Assembly (NCBI GenBank): GCA_025449615.1
Contig: JANWJA010000088.1
Location: 1-10,740, forward strand
Length of the DNA: 10,740 nt
Reading direction: 5' to 3'
DNA from: Methyloceanibacter sp.
GTDB taxonomy: Bacteria; Pseudomonadota; Alphaproteobacteria; Rhizobiales; Methyloligellaceae
A program made the position numbers and the translations under genes. The notes beneath the pieces are model-generated. The model made no database searches and was not told the DNA's origin. It saw only the letters and a program-made list of their open reading frames with translations. How positions within the stretch are numbered: position 1 is the first letter of the stretch; each line of letters opens with the position of its first letter. Below are positions 1 through 6,311 of the stretch, one piece after another.

Positions 1-189
1 AAACGCAAGACGGAAAAATGGCCGCATTTCAGAGCTCCTCTGACCGTACTCTCAACAACGATTCGGCAGAGTTCGAACCCTAGCCCCGGACCTTGCTGTT
101 GGCCATACTAGGACTCAATCGAAGTTGGCCCGGCTTCACGTTTTTTCCGGAAGTGTTGCTTCCCTGCCGAACGCAATACCACCCTGGGA

Positions 190-220
190 CGAAATCGCGT
201 CTGGAACGCGATTTCGTTTT
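190..220 (+). terminator. Terminator-like perfect hairpin with short T-run
   Basis: An 11-bp perfect inverted repeat (CGAAATCGCGT at 190-200, ACGCGATTTCG at 206-216) encloses a 5-base loop and is followed on the plus strand by TTTT (217-220). That is the shape of a rho-independent terminator for plus-strand transcription entering from the left of the window. Read on the minus strand, downstream of the response regulator, the stem is followed by GTCCCAGG and not by a T-run, so as a terminator for that gene it would be unusual. It could also be a palindromic protein-binding site. Confidence 0.45.
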
Positions 221-236
221 CGCAACTTCGCCCTTA

Positions 237-271
237 GGCCTTGAAACTCCCCGACCCTTGGGGATGAGGCC
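237..271 (-). terminator. Imperfect hairpin directly after the response regulator stop
   Basis: Immediately beyond the regulator's stop codon (274-272 on the minus strand) the bases can fold into a two-part stem: 237-241 with 267-271, and 248-252 with 260-264, closing a 7-base loop. No T-run follows, so this may be a 3'-end stabilising structure rather than a classical terminator. Confidence 0.25.
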
Positions 272-1780
272 CTAATTGACCCTCGCCTCGAGTCCGATTT
301 CCCGCATCTTGCGGTAGAGCGTCGAACGCCCGATGCCGAGCCTCTTGGCGATCTCGGTCATTCTCCCCCGATACCGGCCGAAGGCAAGCCGGATCATGTC
401 GGCTTCAACAGCTTCGAGGGAGCGGATGTCGCCAGAATCGCTTAAGGCCGGAATGCCGACGGCGTCGCGCCCATTGCCCGATGGGACATGAATGGTCGCC
501 GGGGTATTTGGCGAATCGCCAAGCATTACAGGGCCTTCGATCCGCGGTGTGCGGTCTTTCGGCGCCGGCGCCGGCGGCACGGTGACGGCATAACCTTCAA
601 CGTGGGCTGCGATCTGCGGGAACTCGTTCACCGTCAGCGTCGGCGTGTCGGCAAGAACGACCGCCCGGAACACGGCGTTCTCGAGCTGGCGAATATTGCC
701 GGGCCAGGAATAGCGCATCAGCATGGCAAGGGCGTCCGGCTCTATGCCGTTGATCCGCTTGCCTTCTTCGGCGGCGAACCGCGCCACGAAATGGCTCACG
801 AGATCGGGGACGTCGTCCAGGCGCTCGCGGAAGGGAGGCACCCAAATGGGGAATACGTTCAGCCGATAATAGAGATCCTCGCGGAAGCGGCCGTCGTGAA
901 CCAGATTGATCAGATTCTGATTGGTGGCGGAGATCAGCCGAATGTCGACTTTCACCCTCTGCTTGCCGCCAACTGGATCGATCTCGCCGTCTTGCAAGGC
1001 ACGCAGCAGCTTCACTTGAGCTTCGAGAGGCAATTCGCCGATCTCGTCGAGGAAGAGGGTGCCGCCATCGGCCTCCACGAATTTGCCGATGCGCTTCTCC
1101 GAGGCGCCGGTGAAGGCGCCTTTCTCATGGCCGAACAAGATGCTCTCGACCAGATTCTCGGGAATCGCGCCGCAATTGACGGTGACGAAGGGCTTGTTCT
1201 TCCGCGCACTCTCGCCCTGGATGGCCCGGGCGATCAGTTCCTTGCCGACGCCGGATTCACCCTCGATCAGCACCGGAATGTTGGAATTTGCCGCGCGGCG
1301 TCCGAGCTCGATTACGCGGGTCATGGTCTCGCTGCCGGCAATGAGATCGTCGAAGTCGAGTTCGCCCTTGGCGGAGGCCTTCATGCGAGACAGTTCATCT
1401 GCCAGCGCCTCGATCTTCAGCGCATTCTTGATGGAGACTTCGAGCCGTTCCGGGCTCACCGGCTTCACCACGAAGTCGACGGCACCGGCCCGCATGGCGG
1501 AAATGGCTGCGTCGATGCTGCCATTAGCGGTTTGCACGATGGCGGGCGGCTTTTTCGGTAGCGAGCGCATGGCGGAGAGCACGGCCATGCCGTCAGTCCC
1601 GGGCATGACCAGGTCGAGCAGGACCAGGCAGATTTCGCCGGCGGGATCGCCCTTTAGCGCGAGCAGTGCCTTGTCGCCGCTATCGGCCGCGGTGACGCTA
1701 TAGCCGAGGCGTTTGATGGTTTCTTCCAGGATGCGGCGCTGGGCCGGGTCGTCATCGACGACCAGTACACGTTTGGGCAT
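272..1780 (-). CDS. Sigma-54-dependent response regulator (NtrC-type, receiver-AAA+-Fis)
   Basis: A 502-residue transcription activator that, when phosphorylated, hydrolyses ATP to open sigma-54 RNA polymerase complexes. Seen: an N-terminal receiver domain with the acidic DDD cluster (9-11), phospho-acceptor D56 (in LLDLVMPG), T84 and K106; a central AAA+ domain with Walker A GESGVGKE (174-181), the sigma-54 contact loop GAFTGA (221-226), Walker B TLFLDE (241-246) and the FREDLYYRLN segment; a Pro-rich linker; and a C-terminal Fis-type helix-turn-helix (about 454-502). I chose the ATG at 1780 because the receiver starts there; the upstream TTG at 1867 would add 29 residues with no domain and would overlap a sigma-54 promoter candidate. 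No histidine kinase lies beside it, so it is an orphan in this window. The architecture and receiver-linker wording recall Caulobacter TacA, but that assignment is only a guess from memory. Confidence 0.93.
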   Translation of the reverse strand: MPKRVLVVDDDPAQRRILEETIKRLGYSVTAADSGDKALLALKGDPAGEICLVLLDLVMPGTDGMAVLSAMRSLPKKPPAIVQTANGSIDAAISAMRAGAVDFVVKPVSPERLEVSIKNALKIEALADELSRMKASAKGELDFDDLIAGSETMTRVIELGRRAANSNIPVLIEGESGVGKELIARAIQGESARKNKPFVTVNCGAIPENLVESILFGHEKGAFTGASEKRIGKFVEADGGTLFLDEIGELPLEAQVKLLRALQDGEIDPVGGKQRVKVDIRLISATNQNLINLVHDGRFREDLYYRLNVFPIWVPPFRERLDDVPDLVSHFVARFAAEEGKRINGIEPDALAMLMRYSWPGNIRQLENAVFRAVVLADTPTLTVNEFPQIAAHVEGYAVTVPPAPAPKDRTPRIEGPVMLGDSPNTPATIHVPSGNGRDAVGIPALSDSGDIRSLEAVEADMIRLAFGRYRGRMTEIAKRLGIGRSTLYRKMREIGLEARVN

Positions 1781-1850
1781 GACGCAACACTCACTCGGGT
1801 TTACTGAACACAAAACCGGAGCAGCGGCTGGGTCAGACGCGACCGAGGTG

Positions 1851-1866
1851 AGCTGCTTCTGTGCCA
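1851..1866 (-). promoter_or_regulatory. Candidate sigma-54 (-24/-12) promoter of the response regulator
   Basis: On the minus strand this reads TGGCACAGAAGCAGCT. Against the known sigma-54 consensus TGGCACR-N4-TTGCW it matches 10 of 12 defined positions, including the essential GG at -24 and GC at -12 at the correct spacing; the TT of the -12 box is CA. Transcription would start near 1840, leaving a leader of about 60 bases before the ATG at 1780. Because the gene product is itself a sigma-54 activator, autoregulation is a natural reading. An imperfect palindrome (TGC..AA.TT..GCA, 1863-1877) overlaps the -24 side. Confidence 0.4.
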
Positions 1867-1971
1867 AAATTGTGCAGTGTAAGGGTAAACATCCCCTTTA
1901 TTCGGGTTCGATTTTGGTGATGTCCGTCGAACCTCTGGCCAAAATTTCATCTGGAGGCCGGGAAATCGCGC

Positions 1972-2000
1972 TTGCGGGCCCATCGGAGCATTCCCTAACT
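1972..2000 (+). promoter_or_regulatory. Candidate housekeeping promoter of pepF
   Basis: TTGCGG (1972-1977) and CTAACT (1995-2000) are separated by 17 bases, a normal sigma-70/RpoD spacing. Transcription would start near 2007, about 33 bases before the pepF ATG. The same arrangement, with a nearly identical -10, lies ahead of the oxidase subunit IV gene. Assigned by eye only. Confidence 0.3.
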
Positions 2001-2039
2001 AAGGCACGCTGAGGCCCCTCCCGAAAGGTATGATGAACT

Positions 2040-3905
2040 ATGCGCTCAACTGACTGGACCGTCGGCACCCGACAGGCCTTAGCCGCGTCCGCTGCTAAAT
2101 CGAAGGACGCCGCCTCGAAGGCTAAGCTTGGGTCGCTGCCTGAGTGGAAACTCACCGACCTCTATCCGAGTGTCGATGCGCCGAGGCTCAGCGCCGACCT
2201 GAAGACGGCCGACCAGGCCGCGGACGTCATGCATGAGCGCTATTGCGGCAAGCTCGCCAAAGTCGCCGATGGCGGCAAGGAGGGTGCGGCGCTCGTCGGC
2301 GCGGTCCGCGAGTTCGAGGCCTTGAGCGACATCATGGGGCGCATCGTGTCCTATGCGAGTCTGCTCTATGCCGCCGATACCGCAGACCCAACGCGGCAGA
2401 AATTTTTTGGCGACATCCAAGAGAAGATCACCGCGATCTCATCCAAGCTGCTGTTCTTTCCACTCGAGCTGAACCGCATCGACGATGAGGTCCTCGATAA
2501 GGCGATGGCCTCTTCCGAGCTTGGGCATTACCGGCCCTGGATCGAGGATCTACGCAAGGAGAAGCCGTATCAGCTTGAGGACAAGCTTGAGCAGCTGTTT
2601 CACGAAAAGGCGGTGAGCGGGCGGGGCGCCTGGAATCGTCTCTTCAACGAGACCATGACGGCGCTCAGGTTCGACGTCGGCAAGGAGAAGCTCAGTCTCG
2701 AGCCCACGCTCAATCTTCTGCTCGACCGGGACGAGAAGAAGCGGAAGGCGGGCGCGGAAGCCTTGGCCAAGGCTTTCAAAGAGAATCTGCGGCTGTTCAC
2801 GCTGATCACCAACACGCTCGCCAAGGACAAGGAAATCTCCGACCGGTGGCGCGGCTTTGCCGATGTCGCCGATTCGCGGCATCTCGACAATCGCGTCGAG
2901 AAAGAGGTGGTCGACGCGCTGGTCGCCGCCGTGCGTCAGGCCTATCCGCGGCTGTCGCACCGCTATTACGCCATGAAGGCGAAATGGCTCGGCAAGAAGA
3001 AGCTCAATCATTGGGACCGGAACGCGCCGTTGCCGGAAGAGGCGATGCGGACGATTCCCTGGGACGACGCGCGCGGCACCGTGCTCAAGGCTTACGGTGA
3101 TTTCTCGCCGCGCATGGCGGGGATCGCGGATGAGTTCTTCGCCAATGGCTGGATCGATGCGCCGGTCCGCGAGGGGAAATCGCCGGGCGCGTTCTCGCAT
3201 CCGACCGTCCCCAGCGCGCATCCCTATATTCTGCTCAACTACCAGGGCAAGCCGCGCGATGTGATGACGCTGGCGCACGAGCTTGGCCACGGCGTGCATC
3301 AGGTACTCGCGAATTGCCAGGGCCCGTTGATGGCGCCGACGCCGTTGACGCTGGCGGAGACCGCGAGCGTGTTCGGCGAGATGCTGACGTTCCGCAAATT
3401 GCTCGACGACGCGACTTCGCCGAAAGAACGGAAAGCGATGCTCGCCGCCAAGGTCGAGGACATGATCAACACCGTGGTGCGGCAGATCGCGTTCTATTCC
3501 TTCGAGAGGAAAGTGCACGAAGAACGGCGGCAGGGCGAACTTACCTCGGAGCGGCTCGGCGAGATCTGGATGGAGGTGCAGCGCGAGAGCCTAGGACCGG
3601 CGATCGATATCAAGCCGGGCTATGAAACGTTCTGGTGCTACATCCCGCATTTCATCCACTCGCCGTTCTATGTCTACGCCTATGCCTTCGGCGATTGCCT
3701 GGTGAACTCGCTCTACGCCGTCTACGAGAAGGCCGAGCCTGGTTTCGCTGAGCGCTATCTCGACATGCTCGCGGCCGGCGGCACCAAACATCATAAAGAG
3801 CTCTTGGCGCCGTTCGGCCTCGACGCAACCCAGCCGGGCTTCTGGTCGATGGGACTCAAAGTGATCGAAGGGCTGATCGACGAGCTGGAGGAAATGGATG
3901 CCTGA
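2040..3905 (+). CDS. pepF: M3-family zinc oligoendopeptidase (PepF type)
   Basis: A 621-residue cytoplasmic metallopeptidase that cuts short peptides; in bacteria this family clears peptides left by larger proteases. Seen: the zinc motif HELGH with ligands H413 and H417 and catalytic E414, and the downstream ETAS block with the likely third ligand E440, which matches the M3 HEXXH...E pattern. Further M3-type text follows, such as YIPHFIHSPFYVYAYAFG near 539-556. There is no signal peptide or membrane segment. Length is typical of the roughly 600-residue alphaproteobacterial oligoendopeptidase F group. The ATG at 2040 follows a GAAAGG sequence (2023-2028), a slightly long spacing. Its last codons contain the ribosome-binding site and start of the next gene, so the two are probably translated together. 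Substrate preference cannot be told from the sequence. Confidence 0.93.
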   Translation: MRSTDWTVGTRQALAASAAKSKDAASKAKLGSLPEWKLTDLYPSVDAPRLSADLKTADQAADVMHERYCGKLAKVADGGKEGAALVGAVREFEALSDIMGRIVSYASLLYAADTADPTRQKFFGDIQEKITAISSKLLFFPLELNRIDDEVLDKAMASSELGHYRPWIEDLRKEKPYQLEDKLEQLFHEKAVSGRGAWNRLFNETMTALRFDVGKEKLSLEPTLNLLLDRDEKKRKAGAEALAKAFKENLRLFTLITNTLAKDKEISDRWRGFADVADSRHLDNRVEKEVVDALVAAVRQAYPRLSHRYYAMKAKWLGKKKLNHWDRNAPLPEEAMRTIPWDDARGTVLKAYGDFSPRMAGIADEFFANGWIDAPVREGKSPGAFSHPTVPSAHPYILLNYQGKPRDVMTLAHELGHGVHQVLANCQGPLMAPTPLTLAETASVFGEMLTFRKLLDDATSPKERKAMLAAKVEDMINTVVRQIAFYSFERKVHEERRQGELTSERLGEIWMEVQRESLGPAIDIKPGYETFWCYIPHFIHSPFYVYAYAFGDCLVNSLYAVYEKAEPGFAERYLDMLAAGGTKHHKELLAPFGLDATQPGFWSMGLKVIEGLIDELEEMDA

Positions 3906-4506
3906 CTTCAGTCAGTGGAGCGACGAGCAGATCGGGAATCTGATCGTTTTGATGGTCCCGATGGTGATGTGGGGTGCTGCGCTCCTCTGCGCAGGTCTCG
4001 CGATCTGGGGAGGCCCGCGGCCAGCGACCTGGGGCATCGTCTTCGACAAGCTGCTCCGCTATCTCTTCATCTTTCCGCTCGGCGTGCAGGCGTTGTGGGC
4101 CTTCTTCTCTCACGTGTTGATTCCGGACGAGACGGCGGCGTCGATCGGCTGGGCGCCGAGTCCGTTCCAATATGAAGTGGGAGTCGCCAATCTCGGCATC
4201 GCGCTCGGCTCGTTCTACGCCGCGTTCAGCAATTTCCAGGCGCGGGCGGCGATCGCGATCGCGGCCGGCTGCTTTCTCGCCGGCGCCGGCGTTGGACATA
4301 TCGTCGAGATCATCGAGGATTTAAATTTCGCGCCGGGCAATGCCGGGCCGATCATGATCACGGACTTCCTCACGCCGATCGTGGTTCTCGTGCTGCTATT
4401 GTTGAGTCCGAGCCAGTCTCCTTCCACACCACTGATGTCGGAGCAGCTGGCGAAAGCGCGCGAGGATTTGCGCAAATCCCTCAACGCGCCTGAGGGCGCA
4501 AGCTAG
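3898..4506 (+). CDS. DUF6790-family integral membrane protein
   Basis: A 202-residue inner-membrane protein of unknown function. Hydrophobicity suggests five transmembrane helices, at about 12-36, 52-76, 92-110, 117-139 and 151-169, then a charged cytoplasmic tail. The stretches ASIGWAPSPFQYEVGVANLG and FAPGNAGP followed by a TD-containing last helix are what I recall as the DUF6790 signature. The ATG at 3898 overlaps the end of pepF by 8 bases and has a good ribosome-binding site (GGAGGA, 3887-3892) inside the pepF coding region, so translational coupling to pepF is likely. Nothing in the sequence suggests a catalytic or transport role; conserved G, N and D residues around the loop after helix four are the most plausible functional spots. 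Confidence 0.85.
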   Translation: MPDFSQWSDEQIGNLIVLMVPMVMWGAALLCAGLAIWGGPRPATWGIVFDKLLRYLFIFPLGVQALWAFFSHVLIPDETAASIGWAPSPFQYEVGVANLGIALGSFYAAFSNFQARAAIAIAAGCFLAGAGVGHIVEIIEDLNFAPGNAGPIMITDFLTPIVVLVLLLLSPSQSPSTPLMSEQLAKAREDLRKSLNAPEGAS

Positions 4507-4527
4507 ACCGCTGTTTGCGCTCTGACG

Positions 4528-4599
4528 TCAGTGGCTGGCAAAGATTTCCGTCGTGCCGTCGTTCTTGATCAAGAGCACGTCGTAGGCCGGCGAGTTGCG
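4528..4599 (-). pseudogene. Short coding-like C-terminal fragment, unidentified
   Basis: On the minus strand a stop at 4602-4600 is followed by 23 codons ending in TGA (4530-4528); the translation after the first few residues is PAYDVLLIKNDGTTEIFASH. Nearly all codons end in G or C, like the real genes here, and the peptide looks like the tail of a small protein. There is no start codon with a ribosome-binding site. I read it as the remaining 3' end of a gene cut off at about 4600, where the plus-strand RTX remnant begins. I do not recognise the family, and chance cannot be excluded. Confidence 0.3.
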
Positions 4600-4726
4600 C
4601 TATAAGCTCGACGCAGCCCACAATCTGACGTTGATCCAGGGCGACGTGAGCGGCGACGGCAAGGCCGATATCGAGATCCAGCTCACCGGCCTCCACGGAT
4701 TGAATGCCGGAGATTTCGATTTGTGA
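4586..4726 (+). pseudogene. Remnant of an RTX/serralysin-type secreted protein (C-terminus only)
   Basis: The frame starting AGELRYKLD at 4586 and ending in TGA at 4724-4726 gives about 46 residues containing LIQGDVSGDGKADIEIQL and ending LNAGDFDL. This matches what I know of the C-terminal tail of calcium-binding RTX and M10 serralysin-like proteins: the GDVNGDGKADFEI-type block with an EF-hand-like D-x-S-x-D-G-x-x-D spacing, then a short hydrophobic end resembling a type I secretion signal. The frame is closed by TAG at 4583-4585, and the sequence upstream shows no nonapeptide repeats. The gene has therefore lost everything but its end. The neighbouring oxidase and transhydrogenase genes are unrelated to it. 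Confidence 0.6.
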
Positions 4727-4779
4727 AATTCCGTCGTCAATCTGGTCTTGACCTGTCTGAAATAGGCCAATCCACCCGA

Positions 4780-4808
4780 TTGCGGGCTTGCCGGCCTTTG
4801 TGCTAATT
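4780..4808 (+). promoter_or_regulatory. Candidate housekeeping promoter of the coxIV-pnt block
   Basis: TTGCGG (4780-4785) and CTAATT (4803-4808) are separated by 17 bases. Transcription would begin near 4815, giving a leader of about 33 bases before the ATG at 4848. The -35 hexamer is identical to that proposed for pepF and the -10 differs by one base. Confidence 0.35.
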
Positions 4809-4847
4809 CGGGCCGACGAAGAAAATCGATAAGCACAGGGGTAAGGG

Positions 4848-4991
4848 ATGCACATCGATCCGAAGGCGGGCCATCCGGCCATGGACTATGCCGAGCACAC
4901 GAAGACGTACAATTTGTTCCTCAAGGGCTCGCTATATCTGCTGGTCAGCGTCGTGGCCATCATGGTGTTCTTGGCCATTTTCGTAGTCTAG
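4848..4991 (+). CDS. aa3-type cytochrome c oxidase subunit IV (small)
   Basis: A 47-residue membrane protein of the alphaproteobacterial aa3 oxidase subunit IV family (COX4_pro_2). Seen: the family's N-terminal block DYAEHTKTY (13-21), then one transmembrane helix from about residue 28 to the C-terminus. In the Paracoccus aa3 oxidase the small subunit IV is a single helix packed against the large subunits and is not needed for catalysis. The ATG at 4848 has a purine-rich AGGGGTAAGGG sequence directly upstream. The other oxidase subunits are not in this window; the gene sits 111 bases ahead of pntAA on the same strand and may share its transcript. Family-average length is 40-70 residues, so it is complete. 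Confidence 0.88.
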   Translation: MHIDPKAGHPAMDYAEHTKTYNLFLKGSLYLLVSVVAIMVFLAIFVV

Positions 4992-5012
4992 AGCCGCATT
5001 TTTCAGCCAGTT

Positions 5013-5032
5013 AGCGGCAGGATGCTGCCGCT
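5013..5032 (+). terminator. Hairpin between coxIV and pntAA
   Basis: A perfect 8-bp stem (AGCGGCAG at 5013-5020, CTGCCGCT at 5025-5032) closes a GATG loop, 21 bases after the subunit IV stop. It is followed by TCCCCCG, not a T-run, so it is a weak terminator at best. It could be an mRNA processing or stabilising element that sets different levels of coxIV and pnt. A second small stem (5062-5066/5075-5079) sits nearer to pntAA. Confidence 0.35.
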
Positions 5033-5102
5033 TCCCCCGAAATTCTGATAGGCAGTCGACACGGGCGGCCTTTTGCCCGCGGCAGCGAGCGACGGAACCA
5101 AG

Positions 5103-6311
5103 ATGTTTGTCATTGGCGTGCCTGCTGAAGGTAGTGACGAGCCCCGCATCGGCCTTTCGCCTGAGACGGCGAAGAAGCTGATCAAAGCCGGCGCTACGAT
5201 CAAAGTCAGGTCGGGGGCGGGTGCGCGGTCGCATTTCGCCGACGCCGATTACCAGGGCGCCGGAGCCAGTATCGTCAAGAGCGATGCAGAAGCCGTGGCG
5301 GACGCCGATATTGTCCTCACGGTCAGGCGCCCTTCGGCCGATCTCGCCAAGTCGATGAAGAAGAGCGCCTTGCTCGTCGGCATGCTCGATCCCTATTCCG
5401 ATCCGGACGGACTTGCGAACCTCGCCAAGAACGGCGCGTCGGTGTTCGCCATGGAGCTGATGCCGCGCATCACGCGCGCGCAAAGCATGGACGTGCTGTC
5501 GTCGCAATCCAATCTCGCCGGCTATAAGGCCGTGGTCGATGCGGCCGCTTCGTTCTCACGTGCGCTACCGATGATGATGACGGCGGCCGGTACGGTTCCC
5601 GCCGCGCGCATCTTCGTCATGGGTGTGGGCGTCGCCGGCTTACAAGCCATCGCCACGGCGCGGAGGCTCGGCGCCATCGTCACCGCGACCGACGTGCGTC
5701 CCGCCGTCAAGGAACAGGTGGCCTCGCTCGGCGCCAAGTTCATCGCGGTCGAAGACGAGGAATTCAAGCAGGCCGAGACCGCCGGCGGCTACGCCAAGGA
5801 AATGTCGGACGCCTACAAGCAGAAGCAGGCGGCGCTGATCGCCGAGCACGTCAAGAACCAGGACATCGTCATCACCACGGCGCTGATCCCGGGACGTTCG
5901 GCGCCTAAGCTGATCTCCAAGGCGATGATCGAAAGCATGCGCCCGGGCTCAATCCTCGTCGATCTCGCGGTCGAGCGCGGCGGCAATGTCGAGCTCGCCA
6001 AGCCGGGTGAGATCGTCGAGCACAGCGGCGTGACCATCATGGGCAAGCTCAACCTGCCCGGTCTCGTGCCGGACAATGCCTCGAGCCTTTATGCGCGCAA
6101 TCTGTTCGCCTTTGTCGATCTCCTGATCGGGAAAGAGTCGAAAGCGGTCGAAGTGCCTTGGGATGACGACATCGTCAAGGGCACGCTGATCGCGCGCGAC
6201 GGCGCCATCGTGCACCCCATCATTGGTTCTGCGGTGAAGCCGGCACCTGCGGCCGCGAAAGCTAAGGCGAACGGCAATGGCGGTGCCAAGCCTAAAGGGA
6301 GCAAGTCATGA
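5103..6311 (+). CDS. pntAA: Proton-translocating NAD(P) transhydrogenase, subunit alpha part 1 (NAD-binding domain I)
   Basis: The cytoplasmic NAD(H)-binding component (domain I, 402 residues) of the transhydrogenase that transfers hydride from NADH to NADP+ while protons re-enter the cell. Seen: the RQD loop [13 protein letters not shown], with R122, Q127 and D130 matching R127, Q132 and D135 of the well-studied Rhodospirillum rubrum protein; and the Rossmann fold GVGVAG (174-179) with the ribose-binding acidic residue D197 in ATDVRP. The C-terminal ~28 residues are an Ala/Lys/Gly-rich tail. I chose the ATG at 5103 because family members begin just here; a TTG at 5073 would add ten residues unlike the family. 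The stop overlaps the pntAB start as ATGA. Expression together with pntAB and pntB is near certain. Confidence 0.96.
   Translation: MFVIGVPAEGSDEPRIGLSPETAKKLIKAGATIKVRSGAGARSHFADADYQGAGASIVKSDAEAVADADIVLTVRRPSADLAKSMKKSALLVGMLDPYSDPDGLANLAKNGASVFAMELMPRITRAQSMDVLSSQSNLAGYKAVVDAAASFSRALPMMMTAAGTVPAARIFVMGVGVAGLQAIATARRLGAIVTATDVRPAVKEQVASLGAKFIAVEDEEFKQAETAGGYAKEMSDAYKQKQAALIAEHVKNQDIVITTALIPGRSAPKLISKAMIESMRPGSILVDLAVERGGNVELAKPGEIVEHSGVTIMGKLNLPGLVPDNASSLYARNLFAFVDLLIGKESKAVEVPWDDDIVKGTLIARDGAIVHPIIGSAVKPAPAAAKAKANGNGGAKPKGSKS

Larger units (their letters stand above)
1..271. other. Intergenic region without a convincing gene
   Basis: I see no protein with recognisable motifs on either strand; the one 60-codon plus-strand reading frame (93-275) has no family signature and runs into the antisense of the regulator's end. 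The stretch contains a 6-bp stem at 29-34/38-43, a 5-bp stem at 149-153/159-163, and two better hairpins listed separately. A TTCGAAC string near 72 resembles a tRNA T-loop, but its flanks do not form the required stem on either strand. Confidence 0.6.
4507..4847. other. Intergenic region with gene debris
   Basis: These 341 bases separate the DUF6790 gene from the oxidase subunit IV gene. The left part holds the two opposing gene fragments described separately. The right part (4727-4847) has no coding signal but contains a promoter candidate for the following gene. The juxtaposition of two truncated ends pointing away from a common point near 4600 suggests a past deletion or rearrangement. 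Confidence 0.5.

Noticed and set aside
60..90. Possible tRNA T-arm around a TTCGAAC string
   Set aside because: The flanking bases do not give a five-pair T-stem on either strand, and no acceptor, D or anticodon arms can be drawn.
488..1561. 357-codon plus-strand reading frame opposite the response regulator
   Set aside because: It is antisense to a gene with complete receiver, AAA+ and HTH motifs; long antisense frames are common in GC-rich coding DNA and this one has no family signature.
2550..3518. 322-codon minus-strand reading frame opposite pepF
   Set aside because: Antisense shadow of the M3 peptidase, His/Arg-rich composition and no recognisable domain.
5073..5102. TTG at 5073 as the pntAA start
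   Set aside because: The ten extra residues have no match to family N-termini, while the ATG at 5103 fits the conserved start of domain I.
4932..5507. 191-codon minus-strand reading frame across coxIV and pntAA
   Set aside because: It runs opposite two well-supported genes and has no motif; its composition is that of a shadow frame.
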